From: Mycolicibacterium vulneris
GTDB taxonomy: Bacteria; Actinomycetota; Actinomycetes; Mycobacteriales; Mycobacteriaceae
Direction: 5' to 3'
Assembly (NCBI RefSeq): GCF_002104765.1
Contig: NZ_NCXM01000015.1
Location: forward strand, 85,792 to 149,791
DNA length: 64,000 bases
In this document: one piece after another, positions 24,568 through 32,113 of the stretch
Position numbering within the stretch: position 1 is the first letter of the stretch
Layout: each line of letters starts with the position of its first letter
Program-made: the position numbers and the translations under genes
The notes under the pieces: model-generated
Told to the model about the DNA's origin: nothing
The model's database searches: none
Seen by the model: the letters and a program-made list of their open reading frames with translations, nothing else

Positions 24568-26133
24568 TCAGGCCCCCTTCGGGGTGAGCTGGATGTCATC
24601 GCCGTCTATCTCGATACCGGCAATGTCGTTGTCTCGCATAGCGGTTAGCAGTTGCTGCCATTCGGCCACAGGGCCGCTGGCTTTCAGGTGTTCGGTCAGT
24701 GCGAACAGGTCTCCGAGGTCTAGGGAGAAATCCCCCTGCCGGAACTCAAGCCGGATGTTCATCGAACGGAGCCACACGTTGCGCTCTGTTATGCCCTGGC
24801 GTGCCCACCACGAGCCGAACAACTCCCCGGTGGGCTCCCAGGTCCAGCCCGCAGGCTTGACAGCCAGGGAGGACAGCTCAGCTTGCCGAGCCGCAAGCTG
24901 GGAGATCTGCTGGTTGAGCGCGATCCGCTGCGGTGTGCCTTGCCGGAAGTCCTCGGAGCCGATTAGACCCGTGAGGTCTACCAACCGAGCGTCAATCTCG
25001 GCCAGGTCTGCCGAGTGGTCCGAGCCCGACTCCCAAACACGCTCTAGGCGTTCAGACTTCCCGAGCATCCCGAGAAGGATTCGCTCTACGCACTGATCGG
25101 CATATTCCATCGGTATCGACGCATTACCGCACGGTTCTTTGTATTGTGCTGAAGCACAACGGTATCGGGGAGAGCGCCCAGGGCCACCCTTGAGCCGGTA
25201 TGCGGGCCTTCCGCAGACGCCGCAGTGAATGACTTTGAGCAGGAGCCCTGTGCTTCGCTTGGTCGGTTCTTTGCGGTTCTCTCGCTCGGTCAGCTCGACC
25301 GCCAACCGATCGAACACCTCGCGGGTGAGGATCGGATCGGCCCTTATCACGGGCGAGCCGTCGTCGGCTCGTACTGGCTTGCCCCCTGATACCGCATACC
25401 CGAGGAGTGTTTCACTCGTTAGAGAGCGTTTGAGTCCCACCGAATGCCACTCGTAGTTCTTCACCTCTCGGCCTTGGTGCTGTGCGAACCGGTCTCGTGG
25501 TGTGAGGATCTTTCGGGCGGTCAGATCGTGGGCTACAGACCGGAGCGGCTCACCGGAAAGGACCCGCTCCACTACTTCGTGGATCACCCGGACCTGTTCG
25601 GGATCTTGGACTAGTCGCCACTCTCCGGTGGCGTTGTCCGGGAGGTACCCCCACGGCGGCACGCCGCCGCGATACTTCCCCGCTCTGATGTTGAACCGGG
25701 CAGCCGAGGCGTTGCGCTCGCGGATGGCTGCTAGCTCCATCTCGGCGACCTTGGCCACGAGCAAGGCGATTATGTCGCCCCACTCGGTGGACAGATCGAA
25801 GTGGGACTCGGTGGCAGACACGAGCGTGACGGAATACTCACGAGCCCAACGGATCAGGTCCGCTAGATCGAACAGTCGACGGACGATCCTGTCCGCTCGG
25901 AAGAAAACCAGAACATCGAACTCGTGGGGACGGTTCTTGATCCAGTCCCCGAGCTGGGAACGGTCGAACGGGGAGGTTTTCCCCGCCGACACGTCTAGAT
26001 CTTCCGCTATGCCGACCACTTCGTATTCACGGCGCCGGCACAGGTCACGGCATGTTTCGAGCTGCCGCTTGGGAGAGGTAGTAGCGTCCGTAACTCGGGA
26101 GAGTCGGATGACGATCAGAGCTCGCTGAGGCAC
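24568..26133 (-). CDS. int: Large serine integrase
   Basis: A 521-residue serine recombinase starting at GTG 26133. Catalytic Ser12 sits in VIRLSRV; the resolvase domain (residues about 5-150) includes FFRADRIVRRLFDL. It is followed by the recombinase domain (YRGGVPPWGYLP), a zinc ribbon (CGVCGRPAY ... YRCASAQYKEPCG) and a C-terminal helical/coiled-coil region. Length and order match Bxb1- and phiRv1-type integrases. The start is 20 bp from attR, the usual attP-int arrangement. Its ribosome site (AAAGGG) lies next to the core, so its upstream DNA in the prophage is pilin sequence. Confidence 0.95.
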   Translation of the reverse strand: MPQRALIVIRLSRVTDATTSPKRQLETCRDLCRRREYEVVGIAEDLDVSAGKTSPFDRSQLGDWIKNRPHEFDVLVFFRADRIVRRLFDLADLIRWAREYSVTLVSATESHFDLSTEWGDIIALLVAKVAEMELAAIRERNASAARFNIRAGKYRGGVPPWGYLPDNATGEWRLVQDPEQVRVIHEVVERVLSGEPLRSVAHDLTARKILTPRDRFAQHQGREVKNYEWHSVGLKRSLTSETLLGYAVSGGKPVRADDGSPVIRADPILTREVFDRLAVELTERENRKEPTKRSTGLLLKVIHCGVCGRPAYRLKGGPGRSPRYRCASAQYKEPCGNASIPMEYADQCVERILLGMLGKSERLERVWESGSDHSADLAEIDARLVDLTGLIGSEDFRQGTPQRIALNQQISQLAARQAELSSLAVKPAGWTWEPTGELFGSWWARQGITERNVWLRSMNIRLEFRQGDFSLDLGDLFALTEHLKASGPVAEWQQLLTAMRDNDIAGIEIDGDDIQLTPKGA

Positions 26134-26150
26134 GGTGTAAAGCTACCCTT

Positions 26151-26158
26151 TCGAATAC
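26151..26158 (+). other. attR core of the integrated element
   Basis: TCGAATAC, matching attL TCGAGTAC at 14715-14722 with one mismatch. Pilin codons resume at once (Glu-Tyr-Ala-Ile-Gly). Confidence 0.8.
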
Positions 26159-26278
26159 GCCATCGGCACCATCGCGGCGGCCGCCTTCGGCGCGGTGCTC
26201 TACACCGTCGTCACCGGCGATTCCATCGTCTCGGCGCTGACCAACATCATCGGCCGTGCGCTCAACACCAAGGTGTAG
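26153..26278 (+). pseudogene. flp: 3' fragment of the Flp pilin gene
   Basis: GAA TAC GCC onward encodes EYAIGTIAAAAFGAVLYTVV and TGDSIVSALTNIIGRALNTKV to TAG 26276-26278: the hydrophobic assembly helix and C-terminus of the Flp pilin. There is no start codon or leader, so it is silent unless the element excises. It completes the fragment at 14642-14722. Confidence 0.92.
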
Positions 26279-26301
26279 CCGGCGATGCCGGTGCCTCCAC
26301 C

Positions 26302-26604
26302 GTGGAGGCGGCACTGGGCATCGCCGCGCTCGTGGTGGTGCTGGTGCTGTGCCTGGCCGGTGTCAGCGCGGTGTCGATGCAGGTGCGCTGCGTCGACGCC
26401 GCCCGCGAAGCCGCCCGGCTGGCGGCCCGCGGCGACGAACGCTCCGCGGTGGCCGCCGCGCGCCGGCTGGCTCCCGGTGGTGCGAGAGTCGACCTGCGCC
26501 GCGACGGCGACTTCCTCGTGGCCACCGTCGTCGCGCATTCGAAGTTGTTGCCCACCATCGACATTGCGGCCAAAGCGGTCTCGGCGGCCGAGCCGTCGCG
26601 GTGA
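26302..26604 (+). CDS. tadE: TadE-like pseudopilin
   Basis: At least 100 residues (Rv3655c homolog). The called start is GTG 26302; the same frame reads GDAGAST just before it, so the true start may be further upstream, overlapping flp. STVEAALGIAALVVVLVLCLAG is the TadE prepilin-like motif and membrane helix; VRCVDAAREAARLAARGD follows as in TadE proteins. The element insertion separates it from its upstream tad promoter, so expression is probably reduced. Confidence 0.8.
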   Translation: MEAALGIAALVVVLVLCLAGVSAVSMQVRCVDAAREAARLAARGDERSAVAAARRLAPGGARVDLRRDGDFLVATVVAHSKLLPTIDIAAKAVSAAEPSR

Positions 26605-27169
26605 GCGGGGCTCGGCCACTCTGGTCGCGGCCTGGATGATCGTGGTGCTGCTGGCGGTGACCGGCGCCGGCGCGTACCTGGGCTCGGCGGTGGTGGCGCG
26701 GCACCGCGCGCAGGCGGTCGCCGACCTGGCCGCCTTGGCGGGCGCGGCGCGGCTGACTTCTGGAGCGGATGCGGCCTGCGCCAGTGCTACGCGCGTGGCA
26801 CGCCGGATGCTGGTCGATGACATCGGTTGTGCGGTAGACGGTCTCGATGTCATCGTCACCGCGCGGGTGGCCGTCGCGTTCGGCGGCGCGGCGCGGGCTG
26901 CCGCGCGGGCGGGGCCGGCGACGGGAGAAGTGGATCAGGGCGCGACGTCGGGGCCCGGTGACAATCCCGCGGTGGCCAGTTCCTCGTCGGTGGGCAGGCG
27001 CAGCGAGACCAGTCCGGCGTACGCGTCCGGTTCGAGCTCCACCCGGTTGACGGTGACGTGCACCGGCACCCAATCCCCGTCGTGCCCGGGCATCCGCAAC
27101 ACCCGGCTGGTGGCACCCCCACTGAATTCCCTTGTCATGGTGGACATCAGGTCGTGGTCATCGGGGTGA
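26564..27169 (+). CDS. TadG-like protein (Rv3654c homolog) with an unusually long C-terminus
   Basis: The conserved part is RGSATLVAAWMIVVLLAVTGAG then YLGSAVVARHRAQAVADLAALAGAARL, the membrane helix and Asp-Leu-Ala-Ala motif of TadG/Rv3654c-type proteins. The start may be TTG 26564 or ATG 26636. Homologous sequence ends around 26930 (ARAGPATG), but the frame continues to 27169, running 235 bp antisense through the next gene with low-complexity Ser-rich residues. Either the extension is spurious (small frameshift or lost stop) or the genes truly overlap tail to tail. Confidence 0.6.
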   Translation: MRPKRSRRPSRRGERGSATLVAAWMIVVLLAVTGAGAYLGSAVVARHRAQAVADLAALAGAARLTSGADAACASATRVARRMLVDDIGCAVDGLDVIVTARVAVAFGGAARAAARAGPATGEVDQGATSGPGDNPAVASSSSVGRRSETSPAYASGSSSTRLTVTCTGTQSPSCPGIRNTRLVAPPLNSLVMVDIRSWSSG

Positions 27170-27972
27170 ACCCGGGGCTTGCCCGTCTCACTGCTGCGCC
27201 AGTCGTAGAACATGCAGGGCTCGTCGAGCCATTTCAGCAACGACCAGGTGTTGAGGTCGATCAGCGCCCGGTGTACACCGGCCTGGGCCAGGCCGCTGAG
27301 GATCCGTTGCGCCAGATCATCGGTCGACACATCCGGGCCCCTGAGTTCGGACTGCCAGTTCATCGCCCGCGCCACCAAGTGCTCCCGGCCGTCGGGTCCC
27401 GGTTCCAGAATCGTGCGTGCGACAAAACCTATCCGGATCGCCTCTCCTCGCCAGTCGGTGAGATCCCAGGTGCTGCAAAGTGTTTGGTCGGGCTTAGCCT
27501 TGACCGCCATCGCCAGCACTTTGGTCTCGTTCGGGTTGAGTTCGCGGGATGGGAGGTCTTCGGCGAAGGCCCTGCCGAAGGTGACCTCGACTTCCGGATT
27601 CTTGCCGCTGTTGATCAGCGATTCGCGGGTGTCGGTGGCCACGCCGAGGGTCAGGTCCCACTTCAGCGGCCCCGGAATCGGCCGCTCGGGCGGCTCGACG
27701 TCGGCGGGGCCGGTCCAGACGTGCACGCCGTGGATGAAGCCGTCGGACATCACCACCGGTTCGGTGCGAATGATGCGGTCCCGCTTGGTGGTGATGCTGG
27801 TCAGGGCCTGGCCGGTCTGCACCGACTCGGCGATCGCGGTGCGGACCGCGGCCAGAAAGGGACTGCGGCGCAGGAATGTGGTGATGGGGACCCGATTTTT
27901 GAGCTGGCGGCCCTGCGCCACCACGGTGGGATCACCCCCGAGTGTCTCCACGAGTAACCAGTCGTGGGCCAT
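26935..27972 (-). CDS. Conserved hypothetical protein (Rv3651 homolog)
   Basis: A 345-residue soluble protein; ATG 27972 (MAHDWLLVETLGGDPTVVAQ) matches the length of the M. tuberculosis ortholog. The N-terminal half has a GAF/PAS-like alternation (TEPVVMSDGFIHGVHVWTGP). The C-terminal half includes WDLTDWRGEAIRIGFVART and MFYDWRSSETGKPRVHPDDH, again PAS-like (the HPDDH segment is typical of PAS loops). No output domain is attached. A sensory role is possible; none is established from this sequence. Confidence 0.85.
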   Translation of the reverse strand: MAHDWLLVETLGGDPTVVAQGRQLKNRVPITTFLRRSPFLAAVRTAIAESVQTGQALTSITTKRDRIIRTEPVVMSDGFIHGVHVWTGPADVEPPERPIPGPLKWDLTLGVATDTRESLINSGKNPEVEVTFGRAFAEDLPSRELNPNETKVLAMAVKAKPDQTLCSTWDLTDWRGEAIRIGFVARTILEPGPDGREHLVARAMNWQSELRGPDVSTDDLAQRILSGLAQAGVHRALIDLNTWSLLKWLDEPCMFYDWRSSETGKPRVHPDDHDLMSTMTREFSGGATSRVLRMPGHDGDWVPVHVTVNRVELEPDAYAGLVSLRLPTDEELATAGLSPGPDVAP

Positions 27973-28041
27973 GCGGCCGATTTTACGGTGAGGCGACGGG
28001 TCCGGGGGAGTGCGGCCGATTCGCCGGGGGCCGAAGGCTCC

Positions 28042-28068
28042 CGGCAGCCGGCAGCCGGCAGCCGGCAC
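28042..28068. repeat. Short 7-bp tandem repeat
   Basis: About four copies of CGGCAGC in a row, the last degenerate, in the 257-bp gap upstream of the Rv3651-like gene. No other feature is apparent in that gap. Confidence 0.6.
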
Positions 28069-28229
28069 CGGCGTTCACGGTGCTTGCGATACCGTCTGGG
28101 CCTTGGTACTTTCCTGCTGCGTCCGCATCGTCGGGGTTGCGGATGGCGCACACCCAATCGTTTTCTCATTGAGTGCGACAGCACGCCGCCATTTCTTGAG
28201 CGGCAGGAAATGTGTTCTTGGCGTGGGCG

Positions 28230-30611
28230 TCACGAGGCAAATCCGCTGGGTCGACCGTCGAGGGGTCGGTCGTCATCCGCGGAAATTGTTCTCCCGTGCC
28301 CCCGCGCCAGCTCTGCGAGGACCAGCTTCAGCACCAGCACCGCGCCCGCCTTGTCGAGCGGGTCGTTGCCGTTGCCGCACTTGGGGGACTGCACGCACGA
28401 CGGGCACCCCCGGGGGCACTCGCACGCTTCGATGGCGGCTGCTGTCGCACCCAGCCAGGTGCGGGCCTGGCGAAAGCCCCGTTCGGCGAATCCCGCGCCG
28501 CCCGGGTAACCGTCGTAGACAAAGACGCTGGGCAGGCCGAGGGGGTCGGGCCCGACGGCGGTGGACAGCCCGCCGATGTCGCCGCGGTCGCAGCTGGCCA
28601 CCAGCGGCAGCAGCCCGATCGCCGCGTGTTCGGCGGCGTGCAGCGCTCCGGGTATACGCGTGGCCTCAATGCCTTTGCGCTGCAAAGCATCTTCGGTGAT
28701 GGTGTACATCACCGCCGTGGTAGCCAGGGTGTGTTCCGGCATGTCCAATTCGATGAAGTCGATCACCTCCCCGGAGAGCCTGCGGCGCAGATACCCCATC
28801 ACCTGATGGGTGACCCTGACCGGTACCAAACCCAGCGTGACCGGCCCGAACGTCAGGCGCTCGCCGGTTCCGGTGACGGCGATATCAGTGATCTCGCGCG
28901 CGAACGTCGCGTAACCGGGGTCCTCGGCATGCACGAACGCGATGCCTTCCTCGGTGTCCAGGGAGTCCACCACGTAGCTGTCGCCTTGATGCAGGTACAC
29001 CGCGCCGGGGTGGACGGTGGCCGGCGCCTGACCCGCGCCGGCGCTGCCCAGCAGCCTTCCGGTATCGGCCTCCACGATGACGATCTGACCGCCGGCCGAG
29101 CCCCGGATGTCCACCGCGGCATGGGGTTCCAGGCCGGGCACCGGAAAGTACTTGCCGCCGCGCCGCCGCAGCAGCCCGTCGTCGACCAGGCCGTCGGCCA
29201 CCTCGGTGGCGTCGAGGGCGCGCACCTCCGCTTCGTCCAGCGGTAGTTCGGTTGCCGCGCAGAGCAGCTGCGGACCCAGGATGTAGGGGTTGGCCGGGTC
29301 GATCACGACCCGCTCGACCGGCTTGTCCAGCAGCGCGGCGGGGTTGTGCACCAGATAGGTGTCCAGCGGGTCGTCGCGGGCCACCAGCACCACCAGCGCG
29401 CCCTGGCCGCGCCGCCCGGACCGGCCGGCCTGCTGCCAGAACGAGGCCACCGTCCCCGGGAAACCGGCGAGCACCACCGCGTCCAGTCCGGCGATGTCCA
29501 CGCCCAGTTCCAGCGCGTTGGTGGTGGCCAAGCCCCGTAGCCGGCCCTCGGCCAGCGCGCGCTCCAGCGCGGTGCGGTCCTCGGCGAGGTAACCGGCCCG
29601 ATACGACGCGACCTGTCGGGACAGCCCCGGGGCGATCTCGTCCAGCCGCGCCTGTGCGCCGAGCGCGGTCAATTCCGCGGCGCGGCGCGACCGCACGAAC
29701 GTCAGCGTCTGCGCGCCCTCGGCGATCAGGTCGGCCATCACGCGCGCCGCCTCGGCACCGGCGGAACGGCGGACCGGCGCGCCGTTCTCGCCGGTCAGGT
29801 CGGCCCGCAGCGCGGGCTCCCACAGCGCCACCGTCCGGGCGCCCTGCGGTGAACCGTCCTCGGTGACCTCCTCGACCGGCAGCCCGATGAGTTCGGCGGC
29901 CGTCGCGCCCGGCGAATCCGTTGTCGCGCTGGCGAAGATCACAGTCGGCGAGGACGAATAGCGGGCGCACAACCGCAGCAGGCGGCGCAGCACCATCGCC
30001 ACGTTGGAACCGAAAACCCCACGGTAGTAATGACATTCGTCGACAATCACGAAGCGAAGGCCACGCAACAGAACAGCCCAGCGGGCGTGATTGCGCAAGA
30101 TCGACAAATGGATCATGTCGGGATTGGAGAACAACCACCGCGAACGTTCCCGCGCGAAGCGTCGGACCTCGGTTGGGCTGTCGCCGTCGTAGGCGGTGGG
30201 TGCGACGTCGCGCAGCCGCGGAATCGCCGCGGTGAGCGCGTGCGCGGCCCGCAATTGGTCGTGGCCCAACGCTTTGGTGGGCGACAGGTAGAGCACCTGG
30301 GCCCGCGGATCGGTCGCCAACGCGTTGAGGACCGGGAGCTGATAGGCCAGTGACTTGCCCGACGCGGTACCGGTGCTGAGCACGACGTGACGGCCCGCGT
30401 ACGCCAGGTCCGCGGCCGCGAACTGATGCGACCACGGTGATTTGATGCCACGGTCGGCGAACGCGCTGATCACGTCGGGCTCGGCCCAGGCCGGCCAATC
30501 ACGCGGCCGGCCGCTGCGCGGTGGCAGTTCGGCGACGTGACGCAGGGGGTGCTCGTCGGACGCCGTTCCGGCGAGCGCGGCGGCAAGCAGGTCGCTGCCG
30601 AAACTCGCCAT
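28230..30611 (-). CDS. DEAD/DEAH-box DNA helicase with DUF1998 domain (Rv3649, SftH/MrfA-like)
   Basis: A 793-residue superfamily 2 helicase. Walker A STGTASGKSLAYQLP (about residue 79), DEVH-type box VIVDECHYY, motif III FASATT, and the C-terminal RecA half with TTNALELGVDIAGLD and QQAGRSGRRGQGA. The DUF1998 region ends with a four-Cys cluster (CECPRGCPSCVQSPKCGN). This is the family of M. smegmatis SftH and Bacillus MrfA, 3'-5' DNA translocases; MrfA repairs mitomycin-type lesions. ATG 30611 is used. Upstream lies a 12-bp tandem repeat. Confidence 0.93.
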   Translation of the reverse strand: MASFGSDLLAAALAGTASDEHPLRHVAELPPRSGRPRDWPAWAEPDVISAFADRGIKSPWSHQFAAADLAYAGRHVVLSTGTASGKSLAYQLPVLNALATDPRAQVLYLSPTKALGHDQLRAAHALTAAIPRLRDVAPTAYDGDSPTEVRRFARERSRWLFSNPDMIHLSILRNHARWAVLLRGLRFVIVDECHYYRGVFGSNVAMVLRRLLRLCARYSSSPTVIFASATTDSPGATAAELIGLPVEEVTEDGSPQGARTVALWEPALRADLTGENGAPVRRSAGAEAARVMADLIAEGAQTLTFVRSRRAAELTALGAQARLDEIAPGLSRQVASYRAGYLAEDRTALERALAEGRLRGLATTNALELGVDIAGLDAVVLAGFPGTVASFWQQAGRSGRRGQGALVVLVARDDPLDTYLVHNPAALLDKPVERVVIDPANPYILGPQLLCAATELPLDEAEVRALDATEVADGLVDDGLLRRRGGKYFPVPGLEPHAAVDIRGSAGGQIVIVEADTGRLLGSAGAGQAPATVHPGAVYLHQGDSYVVDSLDTEEGIAFVHAEDPGYATFAREITDIAVTGTGERLTFGPVTLGLVPVRVTHQVMGYLRRRLSGEVIDFIELDMPEHTLATTAVMYTITEDALQRKGIEATRIPGALHAAEHAAIGLLPLVASCDRGDIGGLSTAVGPDPLGLPSVFVYDGYPGGAGFAERGFRQARTWLGATAAAIEACECPRGCPSCVQSPKCGNGNDPLDKAGAVLVLKLVLAELARGHGRTISADDDRPLDGRPSGFAS

Positions 30612-30640
30612 CTCACTCCCTCCGGGATTCGTTGTGAAGT

Positions 30641-30700
30641 CGGCCTCCGAAACGGCCTTCGAAACGGCCTTCGAAACGGCCTTCGTAACGGCCTACGCGT
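30641..30700. repeat. Five 12-bp tandem repeats upstream of the helicase gene
   Basis: Units CGGCCTCCGAAA, CGGCCTTCGAAA (twice), CGGCCTTCGTAA and CGGCCTACGCGT. They lie 30 bp before the helicase start, in the 319-bp gap shared with cspA, and so in the helicase leader. The rest of the gap is the cspA upstream region, in which I identify no certain promoter. Confidence 0.85.
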
Positions 30701-30930
30701 CGGCGGCAGACACAAGTCTGTCGCCGACGCGATGAACATGGTTGACTAATTGCGGTCGCAGCTTCTGTGTTCGTGTAAAACTTTCGCAGGATCGACGTTG
30801 CGGCCGCGGTTCCTGCGAGGTTAATCGGTCGGGTGAAGTTCCGGCGACTCAGCGAGGTATGGCGGTCGTACCAGGCCCGGGGCATCGAAAGGCGATGCTC
30901 CGCACCCAGAAGAAAAGGAAAGATCGAGAG

Positions 30931-31134
30931 ATGCCACAGGGAACTGTGAAGTGGTTCAACGCGGAGAAGGGCTTCGGGTTCATCGCCCCCGAAGACGGTT
31001 CCGCCGATGTGTTTGTCCACTACACGGAGATCCAGGGTTCGGGCTTCCGCACCCTCGAAGAGAACCAGAAGGTCGAGTTCGAGATCGGCCACAGCCCTAA
31101 GGGCCCCCAGGCCACCGGAGTCCGCTCCGTCTAA
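30931..31134 (+). CDS. cspA: Cold-shock protein CspA
   Basis: A 67-residue single cold-shock domain. ATG 30931 follows AAAGGAAAGATCGAGAG. RNP1 (KGFGFI) and RNP2 (VFVHY) are both present, as in nucleic-acid-binding Csp proteins that melt RNA structure. Corresponds to Rv3648c. A long untranslated leader is likely, as for other csp genes, and a strong terminator follows. Confidence 0.97.
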   Translation: MPQGTVKWFNAEKGFGFIAPEDGSADVFVHYTEIQGSGFRTLEENQKVEFEIGHSPKGPQATGVRSV

Positions 31135-31156
31135 GACAGAGCAGACCTGAACGGAT

Positions 31157-31206
31157 CCCCCCGTGCAGACCCGCCCAGCGGGTCCGGCCGGGGGGTTTCC
31201 TCTTTT
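31157..31206 (+). terminator. Intrinsic terminator after cspA
   Basis: CCCCCCG (31157-31163) pairs with CGGGGGG (31189-31195), enclosing an inner ACCCGC/GCGGGT hairpin; TTTCCTCTTTT follows. Confidence 0.85.
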
Positions 31207-31299
31207 ACCGCCGCGACCACGTGCGCATCCCCGCCGGCCCCGGACGCCGCGCCGGTTGCCTCAAGACGCGGATGGGCTCCCTGGCCTACTGTCGGTGGC

Positions 31300-31899
31300 G
31301 TGAGCCAGCTTTCCTTCTTTACAGCGGAGTCGGTGCCGCCCGCGGTCGCCGATCTTTCCGGGGTGCTGGCGGCGTCCGGGCAGATCGTCACCGTGGGTGC
31401 CACCGGCGAAAGCCAGGTCGCGGGTGCCCGGCTGTCGGTGGTCGTGGACCAGTCCTGGCGGGCCTCGGCGCTCGCCGAGATGATCCGGGAGGCGGGCCTG
31501 GTGGCCGAGATCAGCCGGACCGACGAGGACACCCCGCTGGTGCGCACGGCGGTAGACCCCTCATTGAGCACGCTGGCCACCGAATGGACGCGCGGTGCGG
31601 TCAAGACGGTGCCGCCGCGCTGGCTGCCCGGGCCGCGCGAGCTGCGGGCGTGGACGTTGGCCGCCGGAAACCCCGAGGGGGAGCATTATCTGCTGGCATT
31701 GGACCCGCACGCGCCTGACACGCACTCGCCGCTGGCGTCGGCATTGATGCGCGTCGGCATCGCGCCCACCCTGATCGGCACCCGCGGTGGCCGGCCGGCG
31801 CTGCGGATCAGCGGGCGCCGCAGGCTATCACGCCTGGTAGAGAACGTGGGCGAGCCGCCCGACGGCGCTGAGGCGCTGTCGCGGTGGCCGCGAGTCTAG
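31300..31899 (+). CDS. Conserved hypothetical protein (Rv3647c homolog)
   Basis: A 199-residue soluble protein starting at GTG 31300. Conserved text includes VPPRWLPGPRELRAWTLAAG and the C-terminal TLIGTRGGRPALRISGRRRL. No catalytic motif seen. In mycobacteria it sits between cspA and topA. Its product may be nucleic-acid related given the neighbourhood and basic C-terminus, but this is not shown by the sequence. Confidence 0.82.
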   Translation: MSQLSFFTAESVPPAVADLSGVLAASGQIVTVGATGESQVAGARLSVVVDQSWRASALAEMIREAGLVAEISRTDEDTPLVRTAVDPSLSTLATEWTRGAVKTVPPRWLPGPRELRAWTLAAGNPEGEHYLLALDPHAPDTHSPLASALMRVGIAPTLIGTRGGRPALRISGRRRLSRLVENVGEPPDGAEALSRWPRV

Positions 31900-32113
31900 G
31901 CTGGAGTAAACGCCCGAAATGGTGTCGGCTTTCCGGCATTTTCGCGGATGTCAGTTTGCGCAGGCCCGGCCAAGGGTGCGAAATTGTCAGATGCCGCAGG
32001 GCGAAGGAACGGTCGCGTACCTGAATTTCACCGGAATTTTCGATGCCGACCTGTCATTCTTCCTGCAGGTGGTCTCGCAGGGGGGACCAATCAGGGATGG
32101 AGCGTAAGGGCAG

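Larger units (their letters stand above)
14723..26150 (-). mobile_element. Capsid-encoding phage satellite (phiRv1/phiRv2-like) in flp
   Basis: About 11.4 kb bounded by the two core sites. Recognised modules: large serine integrase at the right end, HTH replication-type protein with iterons, scaffold-like protein, HK97-type capsid, small-terminase-like protein, Mrr endonuclease, and assorted small genes. Most genes read on the minus strand with strong AAAGGAGA-type ribosome sites, unlike the host genes nearby. No portal, large terminase, tail, holin or lysin is seen. Size and gene set parallel phiRv1 and phiRv2 of M. tuberculosis, so dependence on a helper phage for packaging and tails is inferred. 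Composition looks less GC-rich than the flanks. Confidence 0.88.

Noticed and set aside
14723..26150. Complete temperate prophage
   Set aside because: Too short, and portal, large terminase, tail and lysis genes are missing, while both attachment junctions look intact.
31919..32107. Short plus-strand open frame between the Rv3647c-like gene and topA
   Set aside because: No ribosome site, no homology signal, and codon choice unlike neighbours; treated as intergenic.
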